A stretch of DNA of 64,000 bases from Salininema proteolyticum (GCF_042685645.1 NZ_JBHUNX010000001.1:3100001-3164000), one strand, 5' to 3'. Counted from the stretch's first letter, positions 36,811 to 46,078 are shown. A program made the numbers and translations. The notes: generated by a model from the letters alone, not told the origin.

Positions 36811-37698
36811 TCATTCCCCGCCGCGCCAGGAGGGTTCGTGTCCGAGCCAGGCGGTGAGCCGCTCGTCGTAGGGCTCGTAGTGCGCCTCCAGTTCGGCCCG
36901 GACGTCGTCGCGCAGGGGCGAGGGGCGCCCGCGTCCGTTGTGGCGCTTGAACTCCACCGAACCGATCCAGGGGAGGCCGAGGAACCGCAGGATGCGTTCG
37001 AAGGTCTCCTCGGGGCGGGCGAAGAACCGTCCGGAGTCCACCGCTAGCACGCGCTCGGCTCCGAGGGTCTCGGCGAACCGGTCGAGGTGGTCGGCGTACT
37101 GGCCCCGGGCGCGGTAGGCGTGGTGCTGGTGGCAGAAGCTGTAGTGGCGCGGGTCGGCGGCGAGCAGGTCGTCCTGCCCGTGGAGGCGTTCGGGTTCGAG
37201 GGAGAGGGCCGAGGTGAAGTCGCTTTCGGTCTCGAATCCGCGGGCGAGTTCGTGGGCGTGCTGGGACCAGGCGCGTTCGACGGGGTCGCGGACGAGGACG
37301 ATGACCTTGGCTCCGGGCAGGTCGGCGGCGATGCGTCCGGCGGCCAGGGGGTGGTAGAGGTAGTAGGGGCTGGACTCGAACGCCTGGGCGGAGAGGCCGG
37401 TCTGGTCCTGCACGCGCTTGGCGGTGGCGCGGGTCGGGAAGTGTCCGCGGTACCAGGCGGGTCCCTTGTGGTAGGCGGTGTCGAAGTAGTGGACTCCCTT
37501 GTGCAGGTTGGGTTTGAGGACGGCCGGGTGCTGTGAGAGCGCCCGGTAGAGGGAGGTCGTTCCGCAGCGCTGCCCCCCGCAGAGCAGGAAGGACGGCAGG
37601 AGCCGGTGGCCGGAGGTCACGCGCCCGTAGGTGCGCGAGGTCGACGATATCGCCTGGCGCACGGGGGCGGGGATGATCTCTCGGATGGTCTTGGACAT
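36811..37698 (-). CDS. Sulfotransferase
   Basis: A 295-residue cytosolic-type sulfotransferase: LLCGGQRCGTTSLYRALSQHP (5'-phosphosulfate loop, near 38-58) and VLVRDPVERAWSQHAHE (3'-phosphate segment). It is shorter than the first sulfotransferase and has no acidic tail. ATG 37696-37698 with GAGG upstream. It is the third gene in the wzz-to-methyltransferase run, separated from the APH-fold kinase gene by 113 bases. Confidence 0.88.
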   Translation of the reverse strand: MSKTIREIIPAPVRQAISSTSRTYGRVTSGHRLLPSFLLCGGQRCGTTSLYRALSQHPAVLKPNLHKGVHYFDTAYHKGPAWYRGHFPTRATAKRVQDQTGLSAQAFESSPYYLYHPLAAGRIAADLPGAKVIVLVRDPVERAWSQHAHELARGFETESDFTSALSLEPERLHGQDDLLAADPRHYSFCHQHHAYRARGQYADHLDRFAETLGAERVLAVDSGRFFARPEETFERILRFLGLPWIGSVEFKRHNGRGRPSPLRDDVRAELEAHYEPYDERLTAWLGHEPSWRGGE

Positions 37699-37811
37699 GG
37701 GTTACCTCTTCGGTGGGCTGGTCTCGGTGGTCCTTCGCTCCGGGAGGCGCTGCCGGCCCGGAGCGTGCGGTCGGTGTTCCGGGCACGCTGTCCCGGTGTG
37801 CGCGGCCGTGG

Positions 37812-39050
37812 TCAACCGCGCCGGTGCTCCCTGTTCGTCTGCTCGATGAGCGCGGGGAGCAGCCAGGACCCGAGCGCGCCGAGTGCCGCCCCGGCCTCGG
37901 CGGCCTTGTCGCCCAGGTAGCGGGCGGCGAGGTCGATCGTGTAGAGCAGCGCCGTTCCGCGGGCGTGGTCGGGGTCGACGCCGAAGGGCACCAGCAGGGT
38001 GTGCGCGGTGTCGAAGAGGCGGCGCAGCGCCGCGGTCGGAGAGAGGGCGCCGCCGACGATGTCCTCCTGGAGGCGGTAGTGGAGCGCGTCGAACCCGGAG
38101 GGCACGTCGGTCTCGAACCGCTCCAGGTCCCACAGGTATATGTGCTCCTCCGAGTGGCGTGCGTTCCACGGCGTCCAGTCGCCGTGCCAGGAGGCGAGGG
38201 TGAACTGCTCGCGCTCCCAGGCGGGGAGGATCTCCATGGCCGCCGCGTGGAGGGCCGGGCCGTCCTCGCCGGAGCGGGCGACGGCCTCCAGCCGGCCGCG
38301 CAGGCGCCCGTAGTAGTCGGACTCGGCCAGGGGTCCGGTGACGGTCCCGAAGGAGTGGGACAGCTCGACCATGGCGGCGGCCCGCCTGGTCCGGCTGTCG
38401 TCCGACGGGGGCGTCCAGGCGGGGACGGGGGTCGTGACGAGGACGTTGAACTCGCGCCACCGGCCGTAGTGGGCCACTTCGGGAAGGACCAGCTGGACGC
38501 GGCCGCGCCGGCGGGCGAGCCGCTCGAGGTTGTCCCGCTCGGCCTCGACGAGGTCGCGGGTGAGGTCGTTGACGCCGATCTTGGCGAAGCCGACCGAGTG
38601 CCCCTCGGGGTCGAGCAGGTGGAGGATGGGCTTGCGGTTGGCCCGCGCCGGTCCTATATGGATGGCGCTGGTGACCGGGTGGCCGATGGCCTCCGACAGG
38701 TAGGCGTCGATGCCTCCGGCCGAGGGGAGCGTGACCCGGTCGGGCAGGAGGAGCCGGTCGAGGCGGGCGGCGACGGCCCAGAGCGCGGCCCGGCGTTTGA
38801 GGCGGGCGGACTTGGTGGCGGGCCAGGAGTAGCGGCGCAGGGCCCCTTCGGCCGCGGGCCGTGCGGCGGGGATGAGCACGCGCGGCCGTTTGAGGTTGGG
38901 CACGGCGATATAGGCCGTGTCCCGGGCCGGCGGCCCCGCCGACGGGGGTCCCTCTTCCCCCGTCCGGTCGGGGAAGAGCATCTCCCGCACCTCCCTGACG
39001 TACTGCGCTCGCCGTTCCATGTCGTCGGCGGCCTTGACTGCCTCGCTCAT
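37812..39050 (-). CDS. APH-fold kinase (aminoglycoside/choline-kinase-like)
   Basis: A 412-residue protein whose C-terminal half has the kinase motifs WHGDWTPWNAR (catalytic Asp and Asn) and YLWDLERF (Mg-binding Asp). The N-terminal third is variable. In a polysaccharide locus it may phosphorylate a sugar or polyol headgroup. ATG 39048-39050. It overlaps the tiny 16-codon frame by four bases. A true aminoglycoside resistance role is unlikely here. Confidence 0.78.
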   Translation of the reverse strand: MSEAVKAADDMERRAQYVREVREMLFPDRTGEEGPPSAGPPARDTAYIAVPNLKRPRVLIPAARPAAEGALRRYSWPATKSARLKRRAALWAVAARLDRLLLPDRVTLPSAGGIDAYLSEAIGHPVTSAIHIGPARANRKPILHLLDPEGHSVGFAKIGVNDLTRDLVEAERDNLERLARRRGRVQLVLPEVAHYGRWREFNVLVTTPVPAWTPPSDDSRTRRAAAMVELSHSFGTVTGPLAESDYYGRLRGRLEAVARSGEDGPALHAAAMEILPAWEREQFTLASWHGDWTPWNARHSEEHIYLWDLERFETDVPSGFDALHYRLQEDIVGGALSPTAALRRLFDTAHTLLVPFGVDPDHARGTALLYTIDLAARYLGDKAAEAGAALGALGSWLLPALIEQTNREHRRG

Positions 39051-39097
39051 GTCGACCCTTTCCTCCTAGTGCCGGCGTCGTTCGCCGTCGTGTTCAT
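39047..39097 (-). CDS. Tiny 16-residue coupling frame between wzy and the kinase gene
   Basis: ATG 39095-39097 overlaps the wzy stop as ATGA, and its own TGA 39047-39049 overlaps the kinase ATG as ATGA. The peptide (MNTTANDAGTRRKGST) is short and hydrophilic. It may be a translational relay or a coincidence of overlaps; no function is implied. Confidence 0.3.
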   Translation of the reverse strand: MNTTANDAGTRRKGST

Positions 39098-40497
39098 GCC
39101 GCCGCCCCGGTCGCTCGCCCGGTCCGTTCCGCGGCGCGGTCCCCGTTGGCGGCCAACAGCACGTAGCCGAGCAGGAGGACCAGGAGCGGGGTGACGAGGG
39201 AGTTGTAGAAGAACATGGTGAACAGCGAGAAGACGACGCAGGCCGTCCCCGCGATCCCGACGGGGCTGTGGTCGGAGCGGAACCGCCACAGCACCGCGAG
39301 GAAGAAGGCGATATAGGCTCCGACGCCGAGAACGCCGTGGGCGAACAGGGCCTGCCAGAACTGTCCGTTGCCGCCCAGGGTCCTGGCCCCGCACCGCGGG
39401 CAGTCGTCGGTGGGTCCGACGGCTATGGACTCGCCGGACCCGAGGGTCTTGCGCGTGGATCCGAATCCGAGCAGGGGCGAGTGCTCCAGGGTGAGGTCGA
39501 CGGCCGTCTGCGAGGAGAAGGCCCGTCCGTCGTCGGAGTGGGGGTTGTCGAAGCGCGCCTGGACGACGGCGCCCAGCGGGGAGAGAAGGACCGCGACGGC
39601 GGCGACGGCTCCGAGGGCCGTCACGGCGAGGACGGCTCCGAGGCGCCCCGAGACGAGCAGTTTCAGGAGCGCCACGGCCGCCATGAGGACCAGCCCGGCC
39701 CACAGGGCCCTGTTGAGGGAGAAGACGATCGGTATGAGGCCGAGGACGAGGGCGGCCCACATCCAGGGGCGGCGCGCGTCGCGGACGCCGCGCCCGGTGA
39801 AGAGGTAGGCGGCCATCCAGGCCGAGCACAGTGCGGCGATGTTGCCCCAGGTGTTCGTGTACCCCCACGGGGCTGCCGGGCGCGGGCTCTCGTAGCCGAG
39901 AACGTCCATCGTCTGCGCCGCCATGGGGTGGACGAGCGACTTGACGAATCCGTCGCTCCGGATGCCCTCCGGCAGGAGCATCTCGACCGGGGAGGTGTAC
40001 TCGAATCCGCCGAAGAAGGTGCCGAGGAGTCCTCCGGCGACGGTGACGATGCCCCAGTAGGCCAGGAGGAAGAGCAGCCGCTCCACCGTCAGGGCCCGGT
40101 CGGCGGCGAGGTTGTAGGCCCACAGGGCGATGACGGTGACGCACGTGTAGAAGCCGAGGCGGAAGACCGCTCCGGGCAGCTGTCCGATCCAGGTGGACTC
40201 GACCGTGCCGGGCGGGGAGACGCCGAGGTTGGCGATGCTGACGGCCACCAGGGCCAGGAAGAGGGCCCAGAGCCCGAACCAGGGCGGGACCGCGATCGAG
40301 CGGCGCCGGATCAGGCGGTGCACGGCGACCAGGGCGACCAGTGGAACGGCGATCAGGCCCGCTCCCAGGGCCCACCACAGGGGATAGCCGAGGATCAGCA
40401 GTTCGAGGGGGCGGGCGGAGGGCCGCGGGGACGCGGCCTCGCGGGGGGAGCCCTGGGCGGGCTCCCCCCTCTGTCCGACTCCGCCGTACCGGTTCAC
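39094..40497 (-). CDS. O-antigen ligase/polymerase-type membrane protein
   Basis: A 467-residue, multi-helix protein with the Wzy/WaaL layout: about ten helices, a large extracytoplasmic loop (LGFGSTRKTLGSGES, CPRCGARTL with two Cys) and a C-terminal NGQFWQALFAHGVLGV ligase block. It probably polymerises lipid-linked repeats. The GTG start 40495-40497 overlaps the Wzz-like stop by four bases (GTGA). Confidence 0.82.
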   Translation of the reverse strand: MNRYGGVGQRGEPAQGSPREAASPRPSARPLELLILGYPLWWALGAGLIAVPLVALVAVHRLIRRRSIAVPPWFGLWALFLALVAVSIANLGVSPPGTVESTWIGQLPGAVFRLGFYTCVTVIALWAYNLAADRALTVERLLFLLAYWGIVTVAGGLLGTFFGGFEYTSPVEMLLPEGIRSDGFVKSLVHPMAAQTMDVLGYESPRPAAPWGYTNTWGNIAALCSAWMAAYLFTGRGVRDARRPWMWAALVLGLIPIVFSLNRALWAGLVLMAAVALLKLLVSGRLGAVLAVTALGAVAAVAVLLSPLGAVVQARFDNPHSDDGRAFSSQTAVDLTLEHSPLLGFGSTRKTLGSGESIAVGPTDDCPRCGARTLGGNGQFWQALFAHGVLGVGAYIAFFLAVLWRFRSDHSPVGIAGTACVVFSLFTMFFYNSLVTPLLVLLLGYVLLAANGDRAAERTGRATGAAA

Positions 40498-42248
40498 GAC
40501 TGCCCCGCGGGTTCCTGTCCGACCGACGACCGCTGGCGGAGGTGCACGCTCTCCCAGTCGGCGCTGGAGCTCTTCCGGGTGGTGTCCTCTTCGGTGTGGG
40601 CCGCCTCGGTACGCGGCGAGGAGCGCTGCGGCTCGGGCTCCACGACGTCCAGCGCGTCGGTGGGGGAGTCGTCGCCCGGCGCGTCCTCCGGGGCCTCCTC
40701 TTCCGCGGCGGTCTTCCGCGCCGGAGTCCCGCTCCCGGGCGACGGGGCCTCCATCATGGGCCCCAGGTCCGGGGGGAGCAGGACGGCGCCGATGATCCTC
40801 GTGCCGACCTTCTCGATGGCCTCGACGCACTCCTGCGTCTCGCGGATGGTGTCGCGGCCGGCCTGCACGACGATGACGACGGCGTCGGCGTGCGAGGCGA
40901 ACATCTGGGCGTCGGCCGAGCAGGACAGCGGCGGCGCGTCGACGAGGACGACGTTGCCCGCCTTGGCGAGGTCCTTGAAGGTCCGGTTGACCGCGTCGCT
41001 GGTCGGCCCGGTCGCTCGGGCGGCGGCGCCGGGGCCGATCACGCTCAGCCCGGGCCGACGCGGAGCGGTGAAGCTCGCGTCGGGCAGGCCCGCGCGGCCG
41101 GACCAGACGTCCGACAGCCCCGGGATGGGACTGGTCTCGGCCAGTTCGGACAGCCCGACCGGCGAGGTCGGGTTGCCCGCTATGGAGACGGTGCGGTCGC
41201 CGGCGCGGGCCAGGGCATTGCCGAGGTTGGCGACGGTCACCGAGGCGGCCGGGCCCGGGGAGACCCCGACGGCGACGATGACGCGGCGCCCGTCCCCCAG
41301 CTGGGACATGACGACATTGCGCATCTGGGAGAAGATGCGGCCGCCCGGAGAGTAGGCGCCGAAGACCTCGCGGGTGCGGAACCGCACCGAGGAGGGGACC
41401 GAGCCGATGACGTCGACGCCGCAGCGCTGGGTCACGTCGCTGGCGTAGAGGACCCGGCGAGCGCCCTGGTGGCGCAGGAACGCGGCGATCAGGGCCAGGA
41501 TCGTCCCGACGGCGAACGCGGCCGCCATGGTCACCGGGGCGTTGGGGGAGACCGGCGAGGCGGGCAGCGAAGCCGCGTTGATGGTGCGGCCCGGGGAGAC
41601 GGAGGACTCCTGCGACTCGAGTTCGGCGTTCTCGGCCTCGAGGTCGGCGGCCTGCCCGGCGAGGCGGTCGATCTTGCCCTCGGTCCGCGCGTGGGCCGTC
41701 GTGTCGGGGTCCTGCCCGGCGAGCGTGTCCTTGAGGTCGTCGATCTCGCCGTTGAGTCCCGCCATGCGCTGCTCGTTGGACTCGATCTCGCTCTTCAGGC
41801 CCGAGACCGCCTGGGCGCGGCGGTGTTCGAGGTAGGCCTCTCCGTAGGCGCGGGCGCCGTCGTAGGCGCCTCCGGCGGTGGAGTCCCGGAAGCGGATCTC
41901 GAGCACGGCGGTGTTGGGCGGGACGGTCACGTCCACGGCCTCGCGCAGGGCGGTGGTGTCGCCGTGGCCGAGGCGTTCGGCGACGGCGGCGGCGATCTCG
42001 GTGGAGCGGACGAGTTGGGCCTCGGTGTCGAGGTTGACCTGTCCGTTGCCCCGGGCGCCGAGCACTTCGGTCTCGAGTCCGGTGGACTGCACCAGGATCG
42101 AGGTGCGCGACTCGTAGACCTCCTCGGCCCAGGAGAGGGCGGCGACTCCCAGGGCCAGGGATCCCAGGAGGAGGGCGGCGATGAGCCCGCGCGATCGGCG
42201 CAGCATCGTGGCGTAGTCGCCCAGTGTGCGGGTGGCGGTGTAGCTCAA
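40494..42248 (-). CDS. Wzz/tyrosine-kinase-like chain-length protein, Walker A lost
   Basis: A 584-residue protein with two membrane helices (about 22-42 and 240-262) around a periplasmic coiled coil (Wzz domain), then a cytoplasmic P-loop-type domain and a Ser/Glu-rich tail. The usual GKT of Walker A is replaced by GVSPGPAASVTVAN and the Walker A' Asp is missing (VSIAGNP); Walker B VVLVDAPPL remains. No Tyr cluster is seen at the C-terminus. So it should not be an active kinase. The only start is TTG 42246-42248, after an in-frame TGA, with GGGAG upstream. First gene of the minus-strand operon. Confidence 0.85.
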   Translation of the reverse strand: MSYTATRTLGDYATMLRRSRGLIAALLLGSLALGVAALSWAEEVYESRTSILVQSTGLETEVLGARGNGQVNLDTEAQLVRSTEIAAAVAERLGHGDTTALREAVDVTVPPNTAVLEIRFRDSTAGGAYDGARAYGEAYLEHRRAQAVSGLKSEIESNEQRMAGLNGEIDDLKDTLAGQDPDTTAHARTEGKIDRLAGQAADLEAENAELESQESSVSPGRTINAASLPASPVSPNAPVTMAAAFAVGTILALIAAFLRHQGARRVLYASDVTQRCGVDVIGSVPSSVRFRTREVFGAYSPGGRIFSQMRNVVMSQLGDGRRVIVAVGVSPGPAASVTVANLGNALARAGDRTVSIAGNPTSPVGLSELAETSPIPGLSDVWSGRAGLPDASFTAPRRPGLSVIGPGAAARATGPTSDAVNRTFKDLAKAGNVVLVDAPPLSCSADAQMFASHADAVVIVVQAGRDTIRETQECVEAIEKVGTRIIGAVLLPPDLGPMMEAPSPGSGTPARKTAAEEEAPEDAPGDDSPTDALDVVEPEPQRSSPRTEAAHTEEDTTRKSSSADWESVHLRQRSSVGQEPAGQS

Positions 42249-42534
42249 ATGTGTTCACTCCCTTGGCTGGGCCGGGTCGGGTCCGAGTCCGGTAGAGGGG
42301 CGGCGCCCCAGCGGCGACGTGTCTGTCCGGCTTAACGACTGACCGGCGGGGAGGTGACGGCCGGATCCGGCGTCGCGGGCGGGCGGACCTCCGCGGCGCG
42401 GTTCGTCCGACGGCCCCGGTCGCGGGGCGGATGTGCCACGGCAGGCGGACCCTGGGGCAGTTTGCCCGGTTTGCGATGTTTGTCACGTTATACTGAGCAG
42501 CCCACCCAACGCACGCAAAGACAAGGGAGTGGCC
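42249..42534. other. Divergent region between the Wzz-like and GH26-like genes
   Basis: About 285 bases with no gene. TATACT at 42489-42494 is a candidate -10 box for the plus-strand GH26-like gene; no good -35 at 16-19 bases. Otherwise GC-rich. Confidence 0.4.
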
Positions 42535-44304
42535 ATGGAACGGGAGAACGAACCGGAGAAGGCCGGCCCGGCTCCGGAAGGGGCTCCGCGCGAAGAGGAC
42601 TCGCGGGAGGGTGCCGACACGGCCGAGGAGGGGCCGCCGCCGGTCGCGGCGGGTCCCCCTGGGGCGCAGCGGCGCGGAATGGTCGCGGCCGTGGCCTCCG
42701 GGGCCGCGCTCCTGCTGGTCGCCGTCGGCTTCGTCCTGGGCGGCGCCGGCGACCTCGGCTGGCAGGAGGAGTCCCTGGAAGGCGACGGCAGCCTGTTCAC
42801 CTCCCCCGGAGAGCGGGTCATCGTCCCGGACGCCGCGACCTACACCGCCTCCGGGGCGGAGACGCCGGAGAGCCCCCGGCCGCAGCGGCTTCCGGTGGGG
42901 CGCTTCGGCACCGCCGGCGTGCTGGTGGCGCACTTCCGCTTCACGGTCGACGAGTCCATGGCCGAGGAGGCCTCGCGGCTGACCTTGGAGCTGCCCATCG
43001 CGGCCCTGGAGGTGCCCGACCGGGACCCGATGATCCTGGAGATCGCCTCGGTGGACCCCGAGGGCTGCCCGTGCGAGTTGGAGGGCTCCTCCCCGGCGCT
43101 GTACGGGAACGTCTGGGGGTCCGCCGAGGTCGACGACGGCGACGAGTCGGTGGAGTTCGACCTGACCGACGCCGTGGGCGGGCCGGGCCGCTACGGGTTC
43201 GCCGTCACCACGCCGGACCTCGGCTCGCGCCTCCACTTCAACGGCACCACCGAGGTCGCCGAGGGCCCGCTGCTGCGGGTGCTGACGCCGCCGAAGACTC
43301 CCGTCCGCCCCGACGCGAAAGTGGAGGACCTTCCCGAGGCCGCCGGCCCCGCGGCGCCCGTGAGCCCGTGCCGGCTGGGAGAGAAGCTGGTGCCCACGTG
43401 CGGGGTCCTCCAGGGAGCGGCCGCCGGCGGGCACTCGAACGTGCCGCGCGACAAGGCGCTGAGGACCTTCGAGGACCGGGTCGACAAGAGACAGGACATC
43501 TACCACGCCTACGAGAGGGGCACCCGGCGCGTCTTCCCCGGCCCCGAGCAGATCGACCTGGCCCGCGACCCGGACGGGAAGCGGATCCTCTTCCTCAACT
43601 GGAAGCCGTACCAGGCCACCTGGGAGGAGATAGCCAACGGGGACCGGAAGACCGACGAGTTCCTCGACCGGCTGGCCGAGCACATCAAGGAGGAGTTCCC
43701 CGAGCCGTTCTTCTTCACCGTCCACCACGAGCCGGAGAACGACGTCGGCCGGGGCGGGAAGGGCCAGTGGGAGGCGGAGGACTACGCCGCCATGTTCCGC
43801 TACGTGGTGGAGTACCTGCGCGCCAAAGGGGTCGACAACATCGTCACGGTCATGAACTACATGGCCTACCTCAAGTGGGTCGAGTACCCGTGGCACTCCG
43901 AGCTCTACCCCGGCGACGACGTCGTCGACTGGATCGGCTGGAGCGCCTACGGGCTGGCCGACCGCAAGGAGAGCGGCGACGACCTGACCGACCTCGTCAA
44001 CCGGCCCGCGCCGGACGTCGACTGGCCCGGCTATTACGACTGGACGGTCCGCAACCATCCGACCAAGCCGATCATGCTGGGAGAGTGGGGCGTCTTCCGC
44101 GATCCCGACCGGCCCGACCACCAGCGGCGCGTGTTCGAGGAGGCGCGCGCCCAGCTCTCGCACTACCCGCGGCTGAAGGCCATGGTGTACTTCGAGTCCC
44201 CCAACGCCGAGGGCCGCAACTCGGAAGTGCACCACGACCCCCGGACGCTGGAGTCCTACCGGGAGCTGATGCGCACGCCCAGCTTCTCGGTGAAGTTGGA
44301 CTGA
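42535..44304 (+). CDS. GH26-like secreted/membrane-anchored glycoside hydrolase
   Basis: A 589-residue protein: acidic N-terminus, one membrane helix (about 48-70), a beta-rich region with VAHFRF and a DNRLRE-like pattern (about 80-260), and a C-terminal TIM-barrel domain. Family GH26-type acids are Glu399 in TVHHEPEND (acid/base) and Glu517 in LGEWG (nucleophile); FLNWKPYQATWEE and DWIGWSAYG match the barrel. It should cut a beta-mannan-like or related polymer, possibly trimming the locus product. ATG 42535 has GGGAG. Divergent from the Wzz-like gene. Confidence 0.82.
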   Translation: MERENEPEKAGPAPEGAPREEDSREGADTAEEGPPPVAAGPPGAQRRGMVAAVASGAALLLVAVGFVLGGAGDLGWQEESLEGDGSLFTSPGERVIVPDAATYTASGAETPESPRPQRLPVGRFGTAGVLVAHFRFTVDESMAEEASRLTLELPIAALEVPDRDPMILEIASVDPEGCPCELEGSSPALYGNVWGSAEVDDGDESVEFDLTDAVGGPGRYGFAVTTPDLGSRLHFNGTTEVAEGPLLRVLTPPKTPVRPDAKVEDLPEAAGPAAPVSPCRLGEKLVPTCGVLQGAAAGGHSNVPRDKALRTFEDRVDKRQDIYHAYERGTRRVFPGPEQIDLARDPDGKRILFLNWKPYQATWEEIANGDRKTDEFLDRLAEHIKEEFPEPFFFTVHHEPENDVGRGGKGQWEAEDYAAMFRYVVEYLRAKGVDNIVTVMNYMAYLKWVEYPWHSELYPGDDVVDWIGWSAYGLADRKESGDDLTDLVNRPAPDVDWPGYYDWTVRNHPTKPIMLGEWGVFRDPDRPDHQRRVFEEARAQLSHYPRLKAMVYFESPNAEGRNSEVHHDPRTLESYRELMRTPSFSVKLD

Positions 44305-44305
44305 C

Positions 44306-46078
44306 TCACTCGAAGACCGGCTCGCCCTCCCGCGTCAGCCTCCAGTCGACGGAGGCGAACTCGGCGGGGTCGATCTCGCCGCGCTCCTGCACCCACTCGA
44401 TGATGCGGGTGCGGATCTCGGTGGACTCGCTCCACAACTCCTCGGCGTCGGCCACGTGCGGGAAGGCCCCTCCCCCGTTGGCGCGGTAGTTGTTGACGGC
44501 GAGGACGAACTCCATGCCGTCCTCCAACGGGGCGCCGTCGAAGGAGAGCCCGACGACGCGCGACCCGGCCGGGCGGGAGATGTCGATGTCGTAGGTCAGC
44601 CCGGAGACGTAGTCGAAGTTGTAGTCCGGGCGCCCGCCGGCGTTGGTGACCGCGTCGGGGTCGACCTCTCCCCCGGGCGCGGTCCGGACGAAGTACTCCG
44701 CGGAGTACTCCAGGTAGTCCCTCACCTGCGCGCCGGTCAACTTCTTGGCCGACAGGGTGTTGTCGTAGACGTACAGCCCCGACAGGGCGCGGATGGTGAC
44801 GTCCCCGGCGGGGATGACGGCGGTGCGCGAGAACGGCGAGGCCTGCGAGAGGACCGGCAGCCCGGAGTGCTCGGTACCAGCCAGGGCCTCGGCGACGACC
44901 TCGGCCTGGACGTGGGCGATGAGGTCGATGACCGGCTCGTCCTTGTAGCGGGCCTCCTCGGTGCGCAGCTCGATCCCGTTGCGTCCCACCACCTGGTTGA
45001 CATAGCCGACGACGTCGGTGTGCTCCGCGGTGAGGATCTCTGCGATCCGCGGGTGGTCCTCCGCCTCGGCGGAGTCCAGCAGCGAGGCCCGCACATCGGC
45101 GACGTGCCACCGGCCCCGGGAGAACTCGAGGTCGATGTCGAACAGGGTCAGGCGCTGGGCGTGGAAGAGCGGTTCGGAGAGGACGACCGGGGCTCCGGTC
45201 TCCTCGTTGAACACCACGCGCTCGGGGATCTCCTCGTGGGCGTGCCCCACGAGGACCGCGTCGATGCCGGGAACCCGTTCGGCCACGAGCTGGGAGGCGT
45301 TCTCCACGTGCGGGATCTGCTCGGGGTCGTAGGCCGACTCGCCGGAGGTGCCGGAGTGGGCCGAGACGATGACGACGTCGGCCCCCATCTTTCTGAGCCT
45401 CGGGACCCAGTGCGCCGCCTGGGACTCCAGGCCCGGGAACTCCATGACGCCCTCGACGTGGGCCTTGTCCCAGATGGCGATGCCGGGATTCGTCAGTCCC
45501 AGGATCGCGACCTGGACGGGCTTGCCGTGCGGCGGCTTGAGGCGGACGAAGTGGTAGGGCGGGAACGCCGGCTCGCCCGAGTCCAGGTCGATGGCGTTGG
45601 CGCCCAGCAGCGGGAACTCCAGCTGGGACTCGAAGGCGCGCAGGGTGTCGAGGCCGTAGTTGAACTCGTGGTTGCCCAGGGCGGCGGCGTCGTAGCCGAT
45701 CTCGTTCATCGCCTGGGCCATGGGGTGCGTCGGCCCGCCGGGCTCGGCGATGGGGTCGACCTTCGCGAAGTAGTACGCCAGGGGCGTTCCCTGGATCGTG
45801 TCGCCCGCGTCGATCAGGACCGTGTTCTCCCGGCCCTTCTCCTCGCGGACGCGCTCGACGAGGGTGGCGATGCGGGAGAGCCCCTTGGCGTTGCCCTCGT
45901 CGTCGGCGTACTCGCCGTCGGCGAAGTAGTCCCAGTTGAAGACGTGGCCATGGAGGTCGGTAGTGCCCATGGCGGTGAACGAGTACCGCTTCACGGGCCG
46001 GGCGGAGGCGGGAGAGGAGATGGCGGCGGCCGCGCCGGCGGCCGAGGCTCCGAGTAGGGATCTGCGTTTGACTGACAC
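44306..46078 (-). CDS. Tat-exported 5'-nucleotidase / 2',3'-cyclic phosphodiesterase family protein
   Basis: A 590-residue secreted phosphoesterase. Tat-like KRRSLLG then Ala-rich helix; metallophosphoesterase domain with TDLHGH, DAGDTIQG, LGNHEFNYG and the VSAHSG and VGHAHE ligand motifs; C-terminal 5'-nucleotidase domain with NNYRANGGGAF. It probably releases phosphate and nucleosides from nucleotides outside the cell. The start is GTG 46076-46078 with TAGGAG upstream. It converges on the GH26-like gene with a one-base gap and is divergent from the multicopper oxidases. Confidence 0.92.
   Translation of the reverse strand: MSVKRRSLLGASAAGAAAAISSPASARPVKRYSFTAMGTTDLHGHVFNWDYFADGEYADDEGNAKGLSRIATLVERVREEKGRENTVLIDAGDTIQGTPLAYYFAKVDPIAEPGGPTHPMAQAMNEIGYDAAALGNHEFNYGLDTLRAFESQLEFPLLGANAIDLDSGEPAFPPYHFVRLKPPHGKPVQVAILGLTNPGIAIWDKAHVEGVMEFPGLESQAAHWVPRLRKMGADVVIVSAHSGTSGESAYDPEQIPHVENASQLVAERVPGIDAVLVGHAHEEIPERVVFNEETGAPVVLSEPLFHAQRLTLFDIDLEFSRGRWHVADVRASLLDSAEAEDHPRIAEILTAEHTDVVGYVNQVVGRNGIELRTEEARYKDEPVIDLIAHVQAEVVAEALAGTEHSGLPVLSQASPFSRTAVIPAGDVTIRALSGLYVYDNTLSAKKLTGAQVRDYLEYSAEYFVRTAPGGEVDPDAVTNAGGRPDYNFDYVSGLTYDIDISRPAGSRVVGLSFDGAPLEDGMEFVLAVNNYRANGGGAFPHVADAEELWSESTEIRTRIIEWVQERGEIDPAEFASVDWRLTREGEPVFE

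Noticed and set aside
37812..39050. APH-fold kinase as an antibiotic-resistance gene
   Set aside because: The fold is shared by many sugar and choline kinases and the position in a polysaccharide operon argues against aminoglycoside modification.
39094..44235. Minus-strand frame of 1713 codons crossing wzy, the Wzz-like gene and the GH26-like gene
   Set aside because: Only the 3' part is real (the Wzy-type protein from GTG 40497); upstream it is out of frame with the Wzz-like protein and antisense to the GH26-like gene.
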